From: Chrysiogenia bacterium
GTDB lineage: Bacteria > JAGRBM01
Assembly (NCBI GenBank): GCA_020434085.1
Contig: JAGRBM010000234.1
Coordinates: 1 to 19,234 of the forward strand
DNA length: 19,234 nt
Direction: 5' to 3'
Part shown: one piece after another, positions 1-6,404 of the stretch
Numbering within the stretch: the first letter of the stretch is position 1
Layout: each line of letters starts with the position of its first letter
Notes under the pieces: model-generated
Told to the model about the DNA's origin: nothing
What the model saw: only the letters and a program-made list of their open reading frames with translations
Databases searched by the model: none
Translations under genes and position numbers: made by a program

Positions 1-100
1 AGAGTAGCCGCTGGGTTACCGTCCCCGGCAATGATGCCCCGAACGCCCACCCGCCGCAATTGCCCAAAATGAGACGCCGCGCCGGCCCGAAAAAGTGCGG

Positions 101-150
101 TCCATCTCGGGTCATTTCGGGTCATCTCGGTCCATCGTGGGTCATGTGAC
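101..150. repeat. 10-bp tandem repeat, five degenerate units
   Basis: Five consecutive decamers start at 101, 111, 121, 131 and 141. They read TCCATCTCGG, GTCATTTCGG, GTCATCTCGG, TCCATCGTGG and GTCATGTGAC. The consensus is (G/T)(T/C)CATCTCGG, and the last unit is the most diverged. The period of 10 bp is about one helical turn, so equivalent bases would face the same side of the helix. The array lies in non-coding DNA. It could be a simple slippage product or a phased protein-binding array; the sequence does not tell them apart. Confidence 0.75.
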
Positions 151-256
151 TTGATCGCGCGCAGCGCGTCCCCATACTGAAATAGTGACAGAGCGGAGAC
201 GCGGTCCGTTGGTGCAACCGCCCGCGCGTCTCCGAGAGGCTTCGCCTCCCCTCGCC

Positions 257-373
257 CCTCTCCCTTTCATGGAGAGGGTGCCCGGAGGGCGGGTGAGGGT
301 GAGAGGTTCGTACCGGCAAGGTGCATTCCACCCTCACCCTCGCTTCGCTCGACCTCTCCCTGAAAGGGAGAGG
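257..373. repeat. Nested palindromic intergenic element (REP/MITE-like)
   Basis: Outer arms CCTCTCCCTTTCA (257-269) and TGAAAGGGAGAGG (361-373) are exact 13-bp inverted repeats. Inner arms GGGTGAGGGTG (291-301) and CACCCTCACCC (329-339) are exact 11-bp inverted repeats, around a core of about 27 bases. Each outer arm also sits in its own local hairpin: 256-263 with 271-278, and 352-360 with 366-374. CCTCTCCC/CCCTCACCC palindromes like this recur as dispersed intergenic repeats in many proteobacterial genomes. It encodes no transposase, so it would be non-autonomous. Copy number cannot be judged from one window. Confidence 0.6.
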
Positions 374-584
374 TGAGGAGAGGAAGAGCCCGCCGGCACA
401 CCCCCTGCGCCGGAACGATCTCTTTGCGCGCGAAAGGAGACGCGGAAGAAAAAATTTTTGGAAAATGTAAACACGGGCCGCGATCTAGGAAGGGTGAGGA
501 ATCCCGCACGCGCCCGCAACCTCGCGCACCGCGGCGCTTCGGCAACGCGGCAAATTTCTGAATCCCGCGTGGGCAGGTCCGCAT

Positions 585-619
585 CCTTGGGGGCGAGTTG
601 CAAATCTTCCCCCAAGGAG
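585..619 (+). promoter_or_regulatory. Leader hairpin covering the ribosome binding site of the VOC gene
   Basis: CCTTGGGGG (585-593) and CCCCCAAGG (609-617) are a perfect 9-bp inverted repeat around a 15-nt loop. The Shine-Dalgarno AAGGAG occupies 614-619, seven bases before the ATG at 626, so the 3' arm takes up its first four bases. If the hairpin forms in the mRNA it should reduce ribosome access. That suggests translational control such as a thermosensor, protein-binding or small-RNA switch. The pairing is visible; the regulation is inferred. It matches no riboswitch class I know. Confidence 0.5.
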
Positions 620-625
620 TCCCCC

Positions 626-1015
626 ATGAACATCATCGATCACCTCAGCCTTGGCGTTCCCGACATCGAGGAAGCCTGCAAGTTCTACGACGGCCTGTTC
701 GAAACCCTCGGGTGCAAGCGCCTGGCCACGATGGAGACGCTGGCTGCCTACGGCAACGAGGCCGTGCAGTTCGTTCTCATCAAACCCTTCGACGGACAGG
801 AGCATAGCGCGGGCAACGGCACGCACATCTGCTTTGTCGCGGAGTCGCCCGCGGCAGTCGATGCCTTCCACAAGTTCGCCACCGAAAACGGCGGCACCTG
901 CGAAGGCGCGCCCGGGCCGCGCCCCGGCTATCCCCTGCCGGATGTCTATACCGCCTTCGTGCGTGACCCGCATGGGCACAAGCTCGAAGCGATTCACAAG
1001 GGGTTCGCGAGCTGA
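626..1015 (+). CDS. VOC-superfamily (glyoxalase/bleomycin-resistance-like) protein
   Basis: This 129-residue protein has the size and pattern of a single vicinal-oxygen-chelate domain with two beta-alpha-beta-beta-beta modules. The N-terminus (DHLSLGVPDIEEACKFYDG) is the typical first strand and helix. Candidate metal ligands are His6, His67 (in THICF) and Glu121 (in KLEAI), and the DPHGHKLE segment matches the family's C-terminal signature. Members include glyoxalase I, dioxygenases and lactoylglutathione-lyase-like enzymes, and the substrate cannot be told from sequence. The ATG at 626 is chosen because AAGGAG sits at 614-619 and the preceding stretch does not look like the family. It is a stand-alone gene before a GC-rich hairpin. 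The ribosome binding site lies in a leader hairpin. Confidence 0.85.
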   Translation: MNIIDHLSLGVPDIEEACKFYDGLFETLGCKRLATMETLAAYGNEAVQFVLIKPFDGQEHSAGNGTHICFVAESPAAVDAFHKFATENGGTCEGAPGPRPGYPLPDVYTAFVRDPHGHKLEAIHKGFAS

Positions 1016-1042
1016 TTGCGATCCAATGCGCCTGTGGCAAGT

Positions 1043-1077
1043 GTGCCCCCGCCCGGTAATCCTCCGGGTGGGGGCAC
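1043..1077 (+). terminator. GC-rich hairpin after the VOC gene, possible terminator
   Basis: The arms 1043-1056 and 1064-1077 pair over 14 bp with a single G-T wobble around a 7-nt loop, starting 27 bases after the VOC stop codon. No T-run follows, so it is not a classical intrinsic terminator. It may be Rho-assisted, stabilise the 3' end, or attenuate transcription into the hydrolase at 1140. Confidence 0.4.
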
Positions 1078-1139
1078 GCTGCCTTGCGAGCCCCTTCGCA
1101 CGCGGTTAGTCTCCGGCCTGTCTTGTAAGGAGGCGTTTC

Positions 1140-1934
1140 ATGCCGGCAGTAATCACGGGCGATGGCGGATCGATTGCGTATCCCAAGGTGGGCAGCGGGC
1201 CCCGGCCGGTGCTGCTCATTCCGGACTGGCTGTTCTCGGGCATGTACTGGCAGGACGTGATGGACGCCCTGCCCCACGATCGCTTCACGGTGATGATGCC
1301 CGATCTTCGCGGCACGGGACTCTCCCACCATCCCGAAGCCGGCGGCCACGACCTCGATCGCTTCGCCGACGACCTCGTAAGCCTGATGAGCCAGGAGAGC
1401 GCTTTCGATAAGAAGTGGATCCTGGTCGGGCACGGCATGGGCGCGCTGCTCGCCCAGCGTGCGGCCGCGGTCTACAAGCGCAAGGTGGGCGGTCTCGTGC
1501 TGGTGGCACCGATGCCGCTGGGCGGCATGGCGCCGGAGGGCGAGGCCGGCGAGCTGGCAAAGGAGCTTGCCGCCGACCGTGACCACGTTGAGGAGATCCT
1601 GCCCTTCCTGTTCGCCGGCGAGGTGGATGAGGACGATGCCGACTTGCTGCTCGACGATTTCGAGCAGACCTCGGATGCCTATCTCAGCGAGACCTTCGCC
1701 CAGTGGAGCGAGGCCGGAGATTCCGAAAAGATCGCGAAGATCCGCTGCCCGATGCTCCTCGTGACCGGCGGGAAGGACCAGCTCATCCCCGAGGCCGCAC
1801 CCGAGCAGATTGCCGCATTGGCCAAGTCGGCCTCGCGCAAGAGCTATCCCGAGGCCGGGCACATGATTCCCATCGAGGCCCCCGGAGCGCTGGTCGAAGA
1901 CATCTGCGCCTTCGAGGCCGCCCTCGAAGAATAA
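1140..1934 (+). CDS. Alpha/beta-hydrolase-fold protein lacking the nucleophile serine
   Basis: This 264-residue protein has the alpha/beta-hydrolase layout: a strand with the PDLRGTGLSHHPEAGG segment (55-69), the nucleophile elbow, the acid loop GGKDQLIPE (Asp213) and the catalytic His motif EAGHMIPIE (His241). The elbow, however, reads VGHGMGA, with Gly99 where active esterases, lipases and haloperoxidase-like enzymes have Ser in GHSMG. The codon at 1434-1436 is GGC, one base from the serine codon AGC. The usual HGW oxyanion segment is also altered (IPDWLFSG, 27-34). It is probably not a serine hydrolase; a pseudoenzyme, a lyase or cofactor-free activity, or a binding role are options. The start is set by AAGGAGG about 7 bases before the ATG. 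It is followed after 40 bp by the YihY-like gene on the same strand. Confidence 0.85.
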   Translation: MPAVITGDGGSIAYPKVGSGPRPVLLIPDWLFSGMYWQDVMDALPHDRFTVMMPDLRGTGLSHHPEAGGHDLDRFADDLVSLMSQESAFDKKWILVGHGMGALLAQRAAAVYKRKVGGLVLVAPMPLGGMAPEGEAGELAKELAADRDHVEEILPFLFAGEVDEDDADLLLDDFEQTSDAYLSETFAQWSEAGDSEKIAKIRCPMLLVTGGKDQLIPEAAPEQIAALAKSASRKSYPEAGHMIPIEAPGALVEDICAFEAALEE

Positions 1935-1974
1935 CGCTCGCCCATGGGCGCGCCGCCAAGCTACAATTAAGCCC

Positions 1975-2883
1975 GTGTTCGGACGGGAAAAAGCGCGCCA
2001 TCGGTTCCAGCCGCTTGGGAAGTGGGCATTCTGGAAAGAATTCTTCCGGGTGGCCCACCAGGAAGAGCTGCTGGCCGATGCCGCGCAGCTCTCCTTCTAT
2101 TTCACCTTCGCCCTCTACCCGGCGCTCCTGGCGCTGCTGAGCATCGTCGCCCAGCTCGAAATCGGCGCCGTCGACGAGGCGCTCTTCAACCTCTTCGCCA
2201 CCATCCTGCCCGAGGACGTCATCCCGCTGGTGGTCGGCAACGTCCAGCACATCGTGAGCCAGCCCGGCGGCACGCTGGTGGGCGCCTCGCTGGCCCTCTC
2301 GCTGGGTGCCACCCTGCGCGCGGTGCGCGCGGTGGGCCGCATTTTGAACCGCGCTGCCGGGGAGCCCGAGACCCGGTCAATGTGGATGCAGCTTCTCCAG
2401 CAGGTCCTGGCCATGTCGCTCATCGGCGGCTTTGTCATCAGCGTGGCGCTCTGGACCGGCATTCTGCGCAACTACCTGGGCCACCTCGACTACGCGTGGG
2501 TGGACTTCGCCTGGGTCCTGCTCAAGTGGGCGCTGTTGGTGGGTATCTTCATGGGCGCGGTCTCCCTGCTCTATGCGCTCGCACCGGCCGGAAAGCAGGA
2601 GTGGCGCCTTGCCGCGCCGGGACCGCTCGTGGCGGGCCTTGCCTGGACGGGCAGCAGCATCGTGCTGCGCAAGGCGGCCGCCGGGCTGATCGACTATCAC
2701 GTTTTCTACGGCTCGGTGGGAACGACGATCCTGCTGATGGTGTGGATCTACCTCACCAGCATCTGCGTCCTGGTGGGCGGCCACTTCGAGGCACGCGCCC
2801 GCGCCCACGTTGCGGCCAGCCATGCGGCAGAAGAAAGCGCCGAGGCCGAGCTCACCGGCAATCGCCCGCCCCCCGAGGTTTGA
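1975..2883 (+). CDS. YihY/BrkB (UPF0761) family inner-membrane protein
   Basis: This 302-residue polytopic membrane protein belongs to the YihY/virulence factor BrkB family, whose members were once misannotated as ribonuclease BN. Visible hallmarks are the N-terminal DAAQLSFYFTFALYPALLAL segment (35-54), hydrophobic stretches near 100-115, 145-165, 180-203 and 215-235, and the C-terminal YGSVGTTILLMVWIYLTS signature (245-262) followed by a short hydrophilic tail. About six transmembrane segments are expected. The molecular function of the family is not firmly established; transport or envelope roles have been proposed. The start is a GTG with no clear ribosome binding site. A TACAAT hexamer at 1962-1967 lies just upstream, so a leaderless transcript is possible but unproven. 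It sits between an alpha/beta-hydrolase-like gene and the BtrH-like gene. Confidence 0.88.
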   Translation: MFGREKARHRFQPLGKWAFWKEFFRVAHQEELLADAAQLSFYFTFALYPALLALLSIVAQLEIGAVDEALFNLFATILPEDVIPLVVGNVQHIVSQPGGTLVGASLALSLGATLRAVRAVGRILNRAAGEPETRSMWMQLLQQVLAMSLIGGFVISVALWTGILRNYLGHLDYAWVDFAWVLLKWALLVGIFMGAVSLLYALAPAGKQEWRLAAPGPLVAGLAWTGSSIVLRKAAAGLIDYHVFYGSVGTTILLMVWIYLTSICVLVGGHFEARARAHVAASHAAEESAEAELTGNRPPPEV

Positions 2884-2959
2884 GGCCCGTTCATTACCGC
2901 GGGTGCAACCCTGGTCGTTGGGCGCTATCCTCCCCCTCCGCCGGAGCAGGGAGCACCCC

Positions 2960-3949
2960 ATGAGTTTTGTCTTGCCCAATTACCAGCACGCGCGCGGCCG
3001 CCACTGCGGCTCGGGTTCATTGGCGAACCTGTGCCGCTATGCGGGCCACCCGCTTTCAGAACCCATGGTGATCGGCCTGGGCGCCTCACTCGGATTCATC
3101 TACATGGAGAACTCCGCCATGTCGCCGGGCCGGGTGTTCTTCCCGCGCAACAACACACTCGAACAGGACTTCTGCCGCCACGCAGGCGTGAAACTGGAGG
3201 TCCACCGCGAGAAGGACCAGCACGCCGCCTGGGAAGGCGCGCGCAATGCGCTCGAAGCGGGCCTGCCGGTCATGCTCAACTCCGACATCTACGAGCTGCA
3301 CTACTTCGGCTCGCGCACCCACTTCAACGGGCACAAGACCCTGCTCGTGGGGCACGACGAAAAGGGCGCGATCATCTCCGACACCGAGTTCGACGAGATC
3401 CAGCACGAACCTCTCGACACTTTGGCCAAGGCGCGCAGCTCGAAGTACCCGCCCTCCCTTGCGGGTGACAGCCCCTGGTACACCTTCGCCTTTGAGAAAT
3501 CCCTGCGCCCGCTCGAGCGCGCCATCCCCGAGGCCATCGCCGATCAGGCAACAAAGATGCTGAGCGCCAAGGGCAACTTCGGCTGCGGCGGCATGGACAT
3601 GGCCGGCGAACGCCTCGGCAAATGGGGCGAGGCCGAAGACTGGCAGTGGGCCGCGCGCTTTGCCTATCAGATCATCGAGCGCCGCGGCACCGGTGGCGGC
3701 GGCTTCCGGAAAATGTATGCCGAGTTCCTGGCCGAATCCCGCGAGCTTGTCCCGGCAATTGCCGATGCGCGGCTCGACGAACTGATGGCGAAAATCGCCG
3801 CCGACTGGACCGCGCTGGGCGAAGAGTGCAAACGCCTCAGCGAGCGCGAGGAGCCCGGCGACTTCAGCGAGGCCGCCGAGCGGATGCGCGAGCTGGCCGG
3901 CGAAGAGCGCGCCTTCTTCGAATCGGCCGCAAAACATTTCGCATCCTAG
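2960..3949 (+). CDS. BtrH-like cysteine acyltransferase-fold protein (BtrH_N plus DUF4872-like)
   Basis: The 329-residue product resembles the BtrH N-terminal family followed by a DUF4872-like C-terminal half. The N-terminus has the GRHCGSGSLANLCRYAGHPLS block (13-33), which places Cys16 as a likely nucleophile. FNGHKTLLVGHDE (122-134) and ISDTEF (139-144) would supply His125 and Asp141. BtrH of butirosin biosynthesis moves a gamma-glutamyl-aminoacyl chain from a carrier protein to an aminoglycoside, and most relatives have no known substrate. No carrier protein, aminoglycoside or nonribosomal peptide gene is visible nearby, so the substrate is open. The C-terminal part (about 190-329) is largely helical and rich in Glu, Ala and Arg. 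The start at 2960 is preceded by GGAGCAGGGAG; an in-frame extension to 2810 overlaps the YihY gene and is rejected. It lies 21 bp before an alpha/beta-hydrolase, so the two may be co-transcribed. Confidence 0.72.
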   Translation: MSFVLPNYQHARGRHCGSGSLANLCRYAGHPLSEPMVIGLGASLGFIYMENSAMSPGRVFFPRNNTLEQDFCRHAGVKLEVHREKDQHAAWEGARNALEAGLPVMLNSDIYELHYFGSRTHFNGHKTLLVGHDEKGAIISDTEFDEIQHEPLDTLAKARSSKYPPSLAGDSPWYTFAFEKSLRPLERAIPEAIADQATKMLSAKGNFGCGGMDMAGERLGKWGEAEDWQWAARFAYQIIERRGTGGGGFRKMYAEFLAESRELVPAIADARLDELMAKIAADWTALGEECKRLSEREEPGDFSEAAERMRELAGEERAFFESAAKHFAS

Positions 3950-3970
3950 AAAGCGACTGGAACAAAGCAC

Positions 3971-4849
3971 TTGAGTGATTCAACCGACAAGTATTTCACC
4001 GTTGTTCGCGGGCTGAAGCTCCACTACGTCGAGTGGGGCGATCCGAAGAACCCGCCGCTCCTGTTGCTGCACGGATGGATGGACATTGCGCGCTCCTGGG
4101 ACCAGGTCGCGCCCGCGCTGGCCGAGCACTTCCACGTGCTGGCCCTCGACTTTCGCGGCCACGGGCTCTCCGACTATCCCGGCGCTGGCGGCTACTACCA
4201 CTTTCCCAACTACGTCTATGACGTCAGTCGCATGGTGGAAGATGTTCTTGGCGGCGGGCCGATCCATCTGGTCGGGCACTCCATGGGCGGCATGGTGAGC
4301 TCTCTCTATGCCGGGACCTTTCCCGAGAAGGTCGCGCGCTACGTCAACATGGAGGGCTTCGGCCCGCAGAAAATGGAGCCCGCGGCAGCACCCGCGCGCT
4401 TTGGCGAGTGGATCCGCGGACTGAGCCGCCAGCTCAAGAAAGAGCCGCGCCCCTACGAGACCCTTGAAGAAGCGGCCGACAAACTCTGCAAGTCCAACCC
4501 GCGCCTCTCCAGGGAGTTCGGACTGCACCTGGCAAGACACGGCACCGCAAGGGGTGACGACGGCAAGTACCGCTGGCGCTTCGACCCGCTGCACAAGACC
4601 CGCAACCCGCAGCCCTTCTACGTCGAACAGGCCAAGGAATTCTGGAAGCGCATCGATTGCCCAACGCTCATCGTCGTGGGCGCCGACAGTCGCTTCCAGC
4701 AGATCATCCCCGACTGGCGGGAGCGCGTAGAGGCCTACAGGCATGGTCGCGTCGTCGAAATTCCCGACTGCGGCCACATGATCCACCACGAGCGCCCCAA
4801 AGAGCTGCTCGCGGAAATCGTTCCCTTTCTGACGGGCAAGAGTGACTGA
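3971..4849 (+). CDS. Alpha/beta-hydrolase (predicted serine hydrolase)
   Basis: This 292-residue alpha/beta-hydrolase has a complete set of catalytic features. They are the oxyanion segment LLLHGWMD (31-38), the nucleophile elbow VGHSMGG (101-107) with Ser104, the acid candidate Asp239 in VVGADSRFQ, and His269 in PDCGHMIHHE. The LDFRGHGLSDYPGAGGYYHF block (59-78) is typical of soluble epoxide hydrolase and esterase-like members. The substrate cannot be assigned. The best start is the TTG at 3971 (MSDSTDKYF), since no in-frame ATG precedes the conserved core and no strong ribosome binding site is present. Translational coupling to the BtrH-like gene 21 bp upstream is likely. Its TGA shares its last base with the ATG of def, another coupling signal. 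Unlike the homologue-fold gene at 1140, this one keeps the serine. Confidence 0.86.
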   Translation: MSDSTDKYFTVVRGLKLHYVEWGDPKNPPLLLLHGWMDIARSWDQVAPALAEHFHVLALDFRGHGLSDYPGAGGYYHFPNYVYDVSRMVEDVLGGGPIHLVGHSMGGMVSSLYAGTFPEKVARYVNMEGFGPQKMEPAAAPARFGEWIRGLSRQLKKEPRPYETLEEAADKLCKSNPRLSREFGLHLARHGTARGDDGKYRWRFDPLHKTRNPQPFYVEQAKEFWKRIDCPTLIVVGADSRFQQIIPDWRERVEAYRHGRVVEIPDCGHMIHHERPKELLAEIVPFLTGKSD

Positions 4850-5403
4850 TGGCCGTTCGCGAGATCACCAAGCTGGGCAACCCCATCCTTCGCCAGCGCG
4901 CCGCCGAGGTTACGCCAGCCGAGATCGCCGCGCCCGAGACCCGGCAGCTCATCGACGACATGATCGAGACCATGCGCGAGGCGAGCGGCGCGGGCATCGC
5001 GGCGCCGCAAGTCTCGGTCTCAAAGCGCATCGTGCTGGTTGAAGTGGGGCATAACCGCCGCTATCCCGACGCGCCGCAAATCCCGCTTACGGTTTTCATC
5101 AACCCGGAGATCGAGCCGCTCACCGACGTGCGCGAACCAGGCTGGGAGGGCTGCCTCTCGGTGGACAACCTGCGCGGCATCGTCTCGCGCCCGCTCAAGA
5201 TTCGAGTGCGCCACCTCGACCGCGAGGGCAACCCCTGCGAGTTCATCGCCGAGGGCTTCTTCGCCCGCGCCATCCAGCACGAGTGCGATCACCTGGACGG
5301 CATCCTCTACATCGACCGCGTGGACGACACCCGCACCCTGACCCAGCTCCGCGAGTTCGAGCAGTACCACCTGGCTGCTTCCCGCGAGACCCCGCCCGAA
5401 TAA
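4849..5403 (+). CDS. def: Peptide deformylase
   Basis: The 184-residue protein has all three peptide deformylase motifs. They are GAGIAAPQ (47-54; motif I), EGCLS (100-104; motif II, Cys102 metal ligand) and QHECDH (143-148; motif III, His144 and His148 ligands with catalytic Glu145). The enzyme removes the N-formyl group from nascent polypeptides at the ribosome exit, using Fe2+ or another divalent metal. The length is normal for the family. The ATG overlaps the preceding hydrolase stop (TGATG). def is often next to fmt in bacteria, but here it is downstream of an alpha/beta-hydrolase and followed by a LOG-family gene, so this arrangement is not the common one. An additional def copy elsewhere cannot be excluded. 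Confidence 0.96.
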   Translation: MAVREITKLGNPILRQRAAEVTPAEIAAPETRQLIDDMIETMREASGAGIAAPQVSVSKRIVLVEVGHNRRYPDAPQIPLTVFINPEIEPLTDVREPGWEGCLSVDNLRGIVSRPLKIRVRHLDREGNPCEFIAEGFFARAIQHECDHLDGILYIDRVDDTRTLTQLREFEQYHLAASRETPPE

Positions 5404-5408
5404 CCTGC

Positions 5409-5437
5409 CGTGCAAGTGCGCGCAGGACGTCTATACT
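5409..5437 (+). promoter_or_regulatory. Possible promoter upstream of the LOG-family gene
   Basis: TATACT at 5432-5437 is a good -10 match in the 101-bp gap between def and the LOG-family gene. The -35 region at 17-bp spacing (5409-5414, CGTGCA) is poor. The -10 match and the gap size make a separate promoter plausible, but it is weakly supported. Confidence 0.3.
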
Positions 5438-5504
5438 GTTTCAGAGTTTCTCACTGCATTGACCTACAAAAGGCGCGCAACGCGATGCGCGCGGGAGCGA
5501 AATC

Positions 5505-6401
5505 ATGCGCCAACACATGAAAGACTACATCGAGTTCGGAAAATCCGGCGCCGCGCGCAGCGTGCGCCTGCTGGCCGAATACATGCGCGCCATGGAAGCA
5601 ATCGAGCGCCTCAAGGACCATCCGATGGTCACGGTGTTCGGATCGGCGCGTCTCGATGAGGAAAGCCCCGGCTGGCAACTGGCCGAGGAATTCGGAAAAC
5701 GCTCGGTTGAAGCGGGATACGGCGTCATCACCGGCGGCGCCTCCGGCGTCATGATGGCGGCCAACCGCGGCGCCTATGAAGAGGCGCGCAAGCGCGGCCT
5801 GGCGGTCGAGGACTACTCCATCGGCTGCGCCATCACCCTGCCTTTCGAGGAATCGAAGAACGTCTACCTGGGCACGCAGCTAGACTTTCACTACTTTTTT
5901 ATCCGGAAGTTCTTTCTGTGCGCCTATTCACGCGGGTATTTCTATTTCGACGGCGGCGGCGGCACACGCGATGAGTTCTGGGAGATCTTCTGCCTGATCC
6001 AGACCGGCAAGATGGAGATCGTGCCCATCGTCGCGGTGGGTGATGAAGCGGTCTGGAAGAGCGTGAAGGCGGACCTCCAGCACATGGCGGAGCGCGGCAC
6101 CATTTCCCCGCCGGACTGCAACATTCCCGTCTATGTCGAGACCGCCGACGAGGCCGTCGCCGAGCTGCAGCGCTTCTACCGGCGCCTGCGCCAGGTCTTC
6201 TACGACAAGATCAACCAGCGCATCGAGCTCCAGCTTCGTGAATCGCTGGGCAAGGACGAGGTGAAGGCACTCCAGAAGCGCTTCGCCGACGTCGCCGAGT
6301 TTGAATGGGATGCCGGCAAGAATGCGCTGCACACGACGCAGTTCAACTTCCGCTCCTACTCGGACCTCTACGATATTGTGGATGCAATCAACGAGGGCTA
6401 G
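5505..6401 (+). CDS. LOG-family Rossmann-fold nucleotide-binding protein, atypical motif
   Basis: This 298-residue protein has the Rossmann-like core of the LOG/YgdH/TIGR00730 lysine-decarboxylase-like family. The parts are VTVFGSARLDEESP (42-55), GYGVITGGASGVMMAANRGA (71-90), YFIRK-type segment FFIRKFF (131-137) and FDGGGGTRDEFWE (148-160). LOG enzymes cleave cytokinin riboside 5'-phosphates, and bacterial relatives such as PpnN hydrolyse nucleoside monophosphates. The canonical PGGxGTxxE motif is altered to DGGGGTRDE: the proline is Asp149 while Gly, Thr154 and Glu157 are kept. At about 300 residues it is longer than plant-type LOG proteins (near 200) and has extra N- and C-terminal helical segments (about 8-35 and 215-298). 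GGGAG at 5492-5496 supports the ATG at 5505. The gene ends 3 bp before the convergent ATPase gene. Nucleotide phosphoribohydrolase activity is inferred only. Confidence 0.82.
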   Translation: MRQHMKDYIEFGKSGAARSVRLLAEYMRAMEAIERLKDHPMVTVFGSARLDEESPGWQLAEEFGKRSVEAGYGVITGGASGVMMAANRGAYEEARKRGLAVEDYSIGCAITLPFEESKNVYLGTQLDFHYFFIRKFFLCAYSRGYFYFDGGGGTRDEFWEIFCLIQTGKMEIVPIVAVGDEAVWKSVKADLQHMAERGTISPPDCNIPVYVETADEAVAELQRFYRRLRQVFYDKINQRIELQLRESLGKDEVKALQKRFADVAEFEWDAGKNALHTTQFNFRSYSDLYDIVDAINEG

Positions 6402-6404
6402 GCA

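Larger units (their letters stand above)
1..584. other. Non-coding region with repeats, no supported gene
   Basis: No reading frame here has a convincing start, ribosome binding site and recognisable protein. The open frames overlap low-complexity and palindromic DNA on both strands. The stretch holds a short tandem repeat (101-150), a nested palindromic element (257-373) and an A/T-rich tract around 449-475 (six A then five T, followed by GGAAAATGTAAA). That tract could contain promoter elements for the gene at 626, but I could not match a good -35/-10 pair. I see nothing recognisable in bases 1-100. Confidence 0.6.

Noticed and set aside
780-1862. 360-codon open frame on the minus strand
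   Set aside because: Runs opposite the VOC and alpha/beta-hydrolase genes and has no conserved motif.
1910-1929. Perfect 8-bp stem with 4-nt loop at the end of the first alpha/beta-hydrolase gene
   Set aside because: It lies inside codons for the C-terminus, with no T-run. GAG/GAA-rich coding sequence makes such stems by chance.
2810-2959. In-frame 50-codon extension of the BtrH-like gene
   Set aside because: It overlaps the YihY-like coding region, is Pro/Arg-rich and has no homology-like pattern. A ribosome binding site supports the ATG at 2960.
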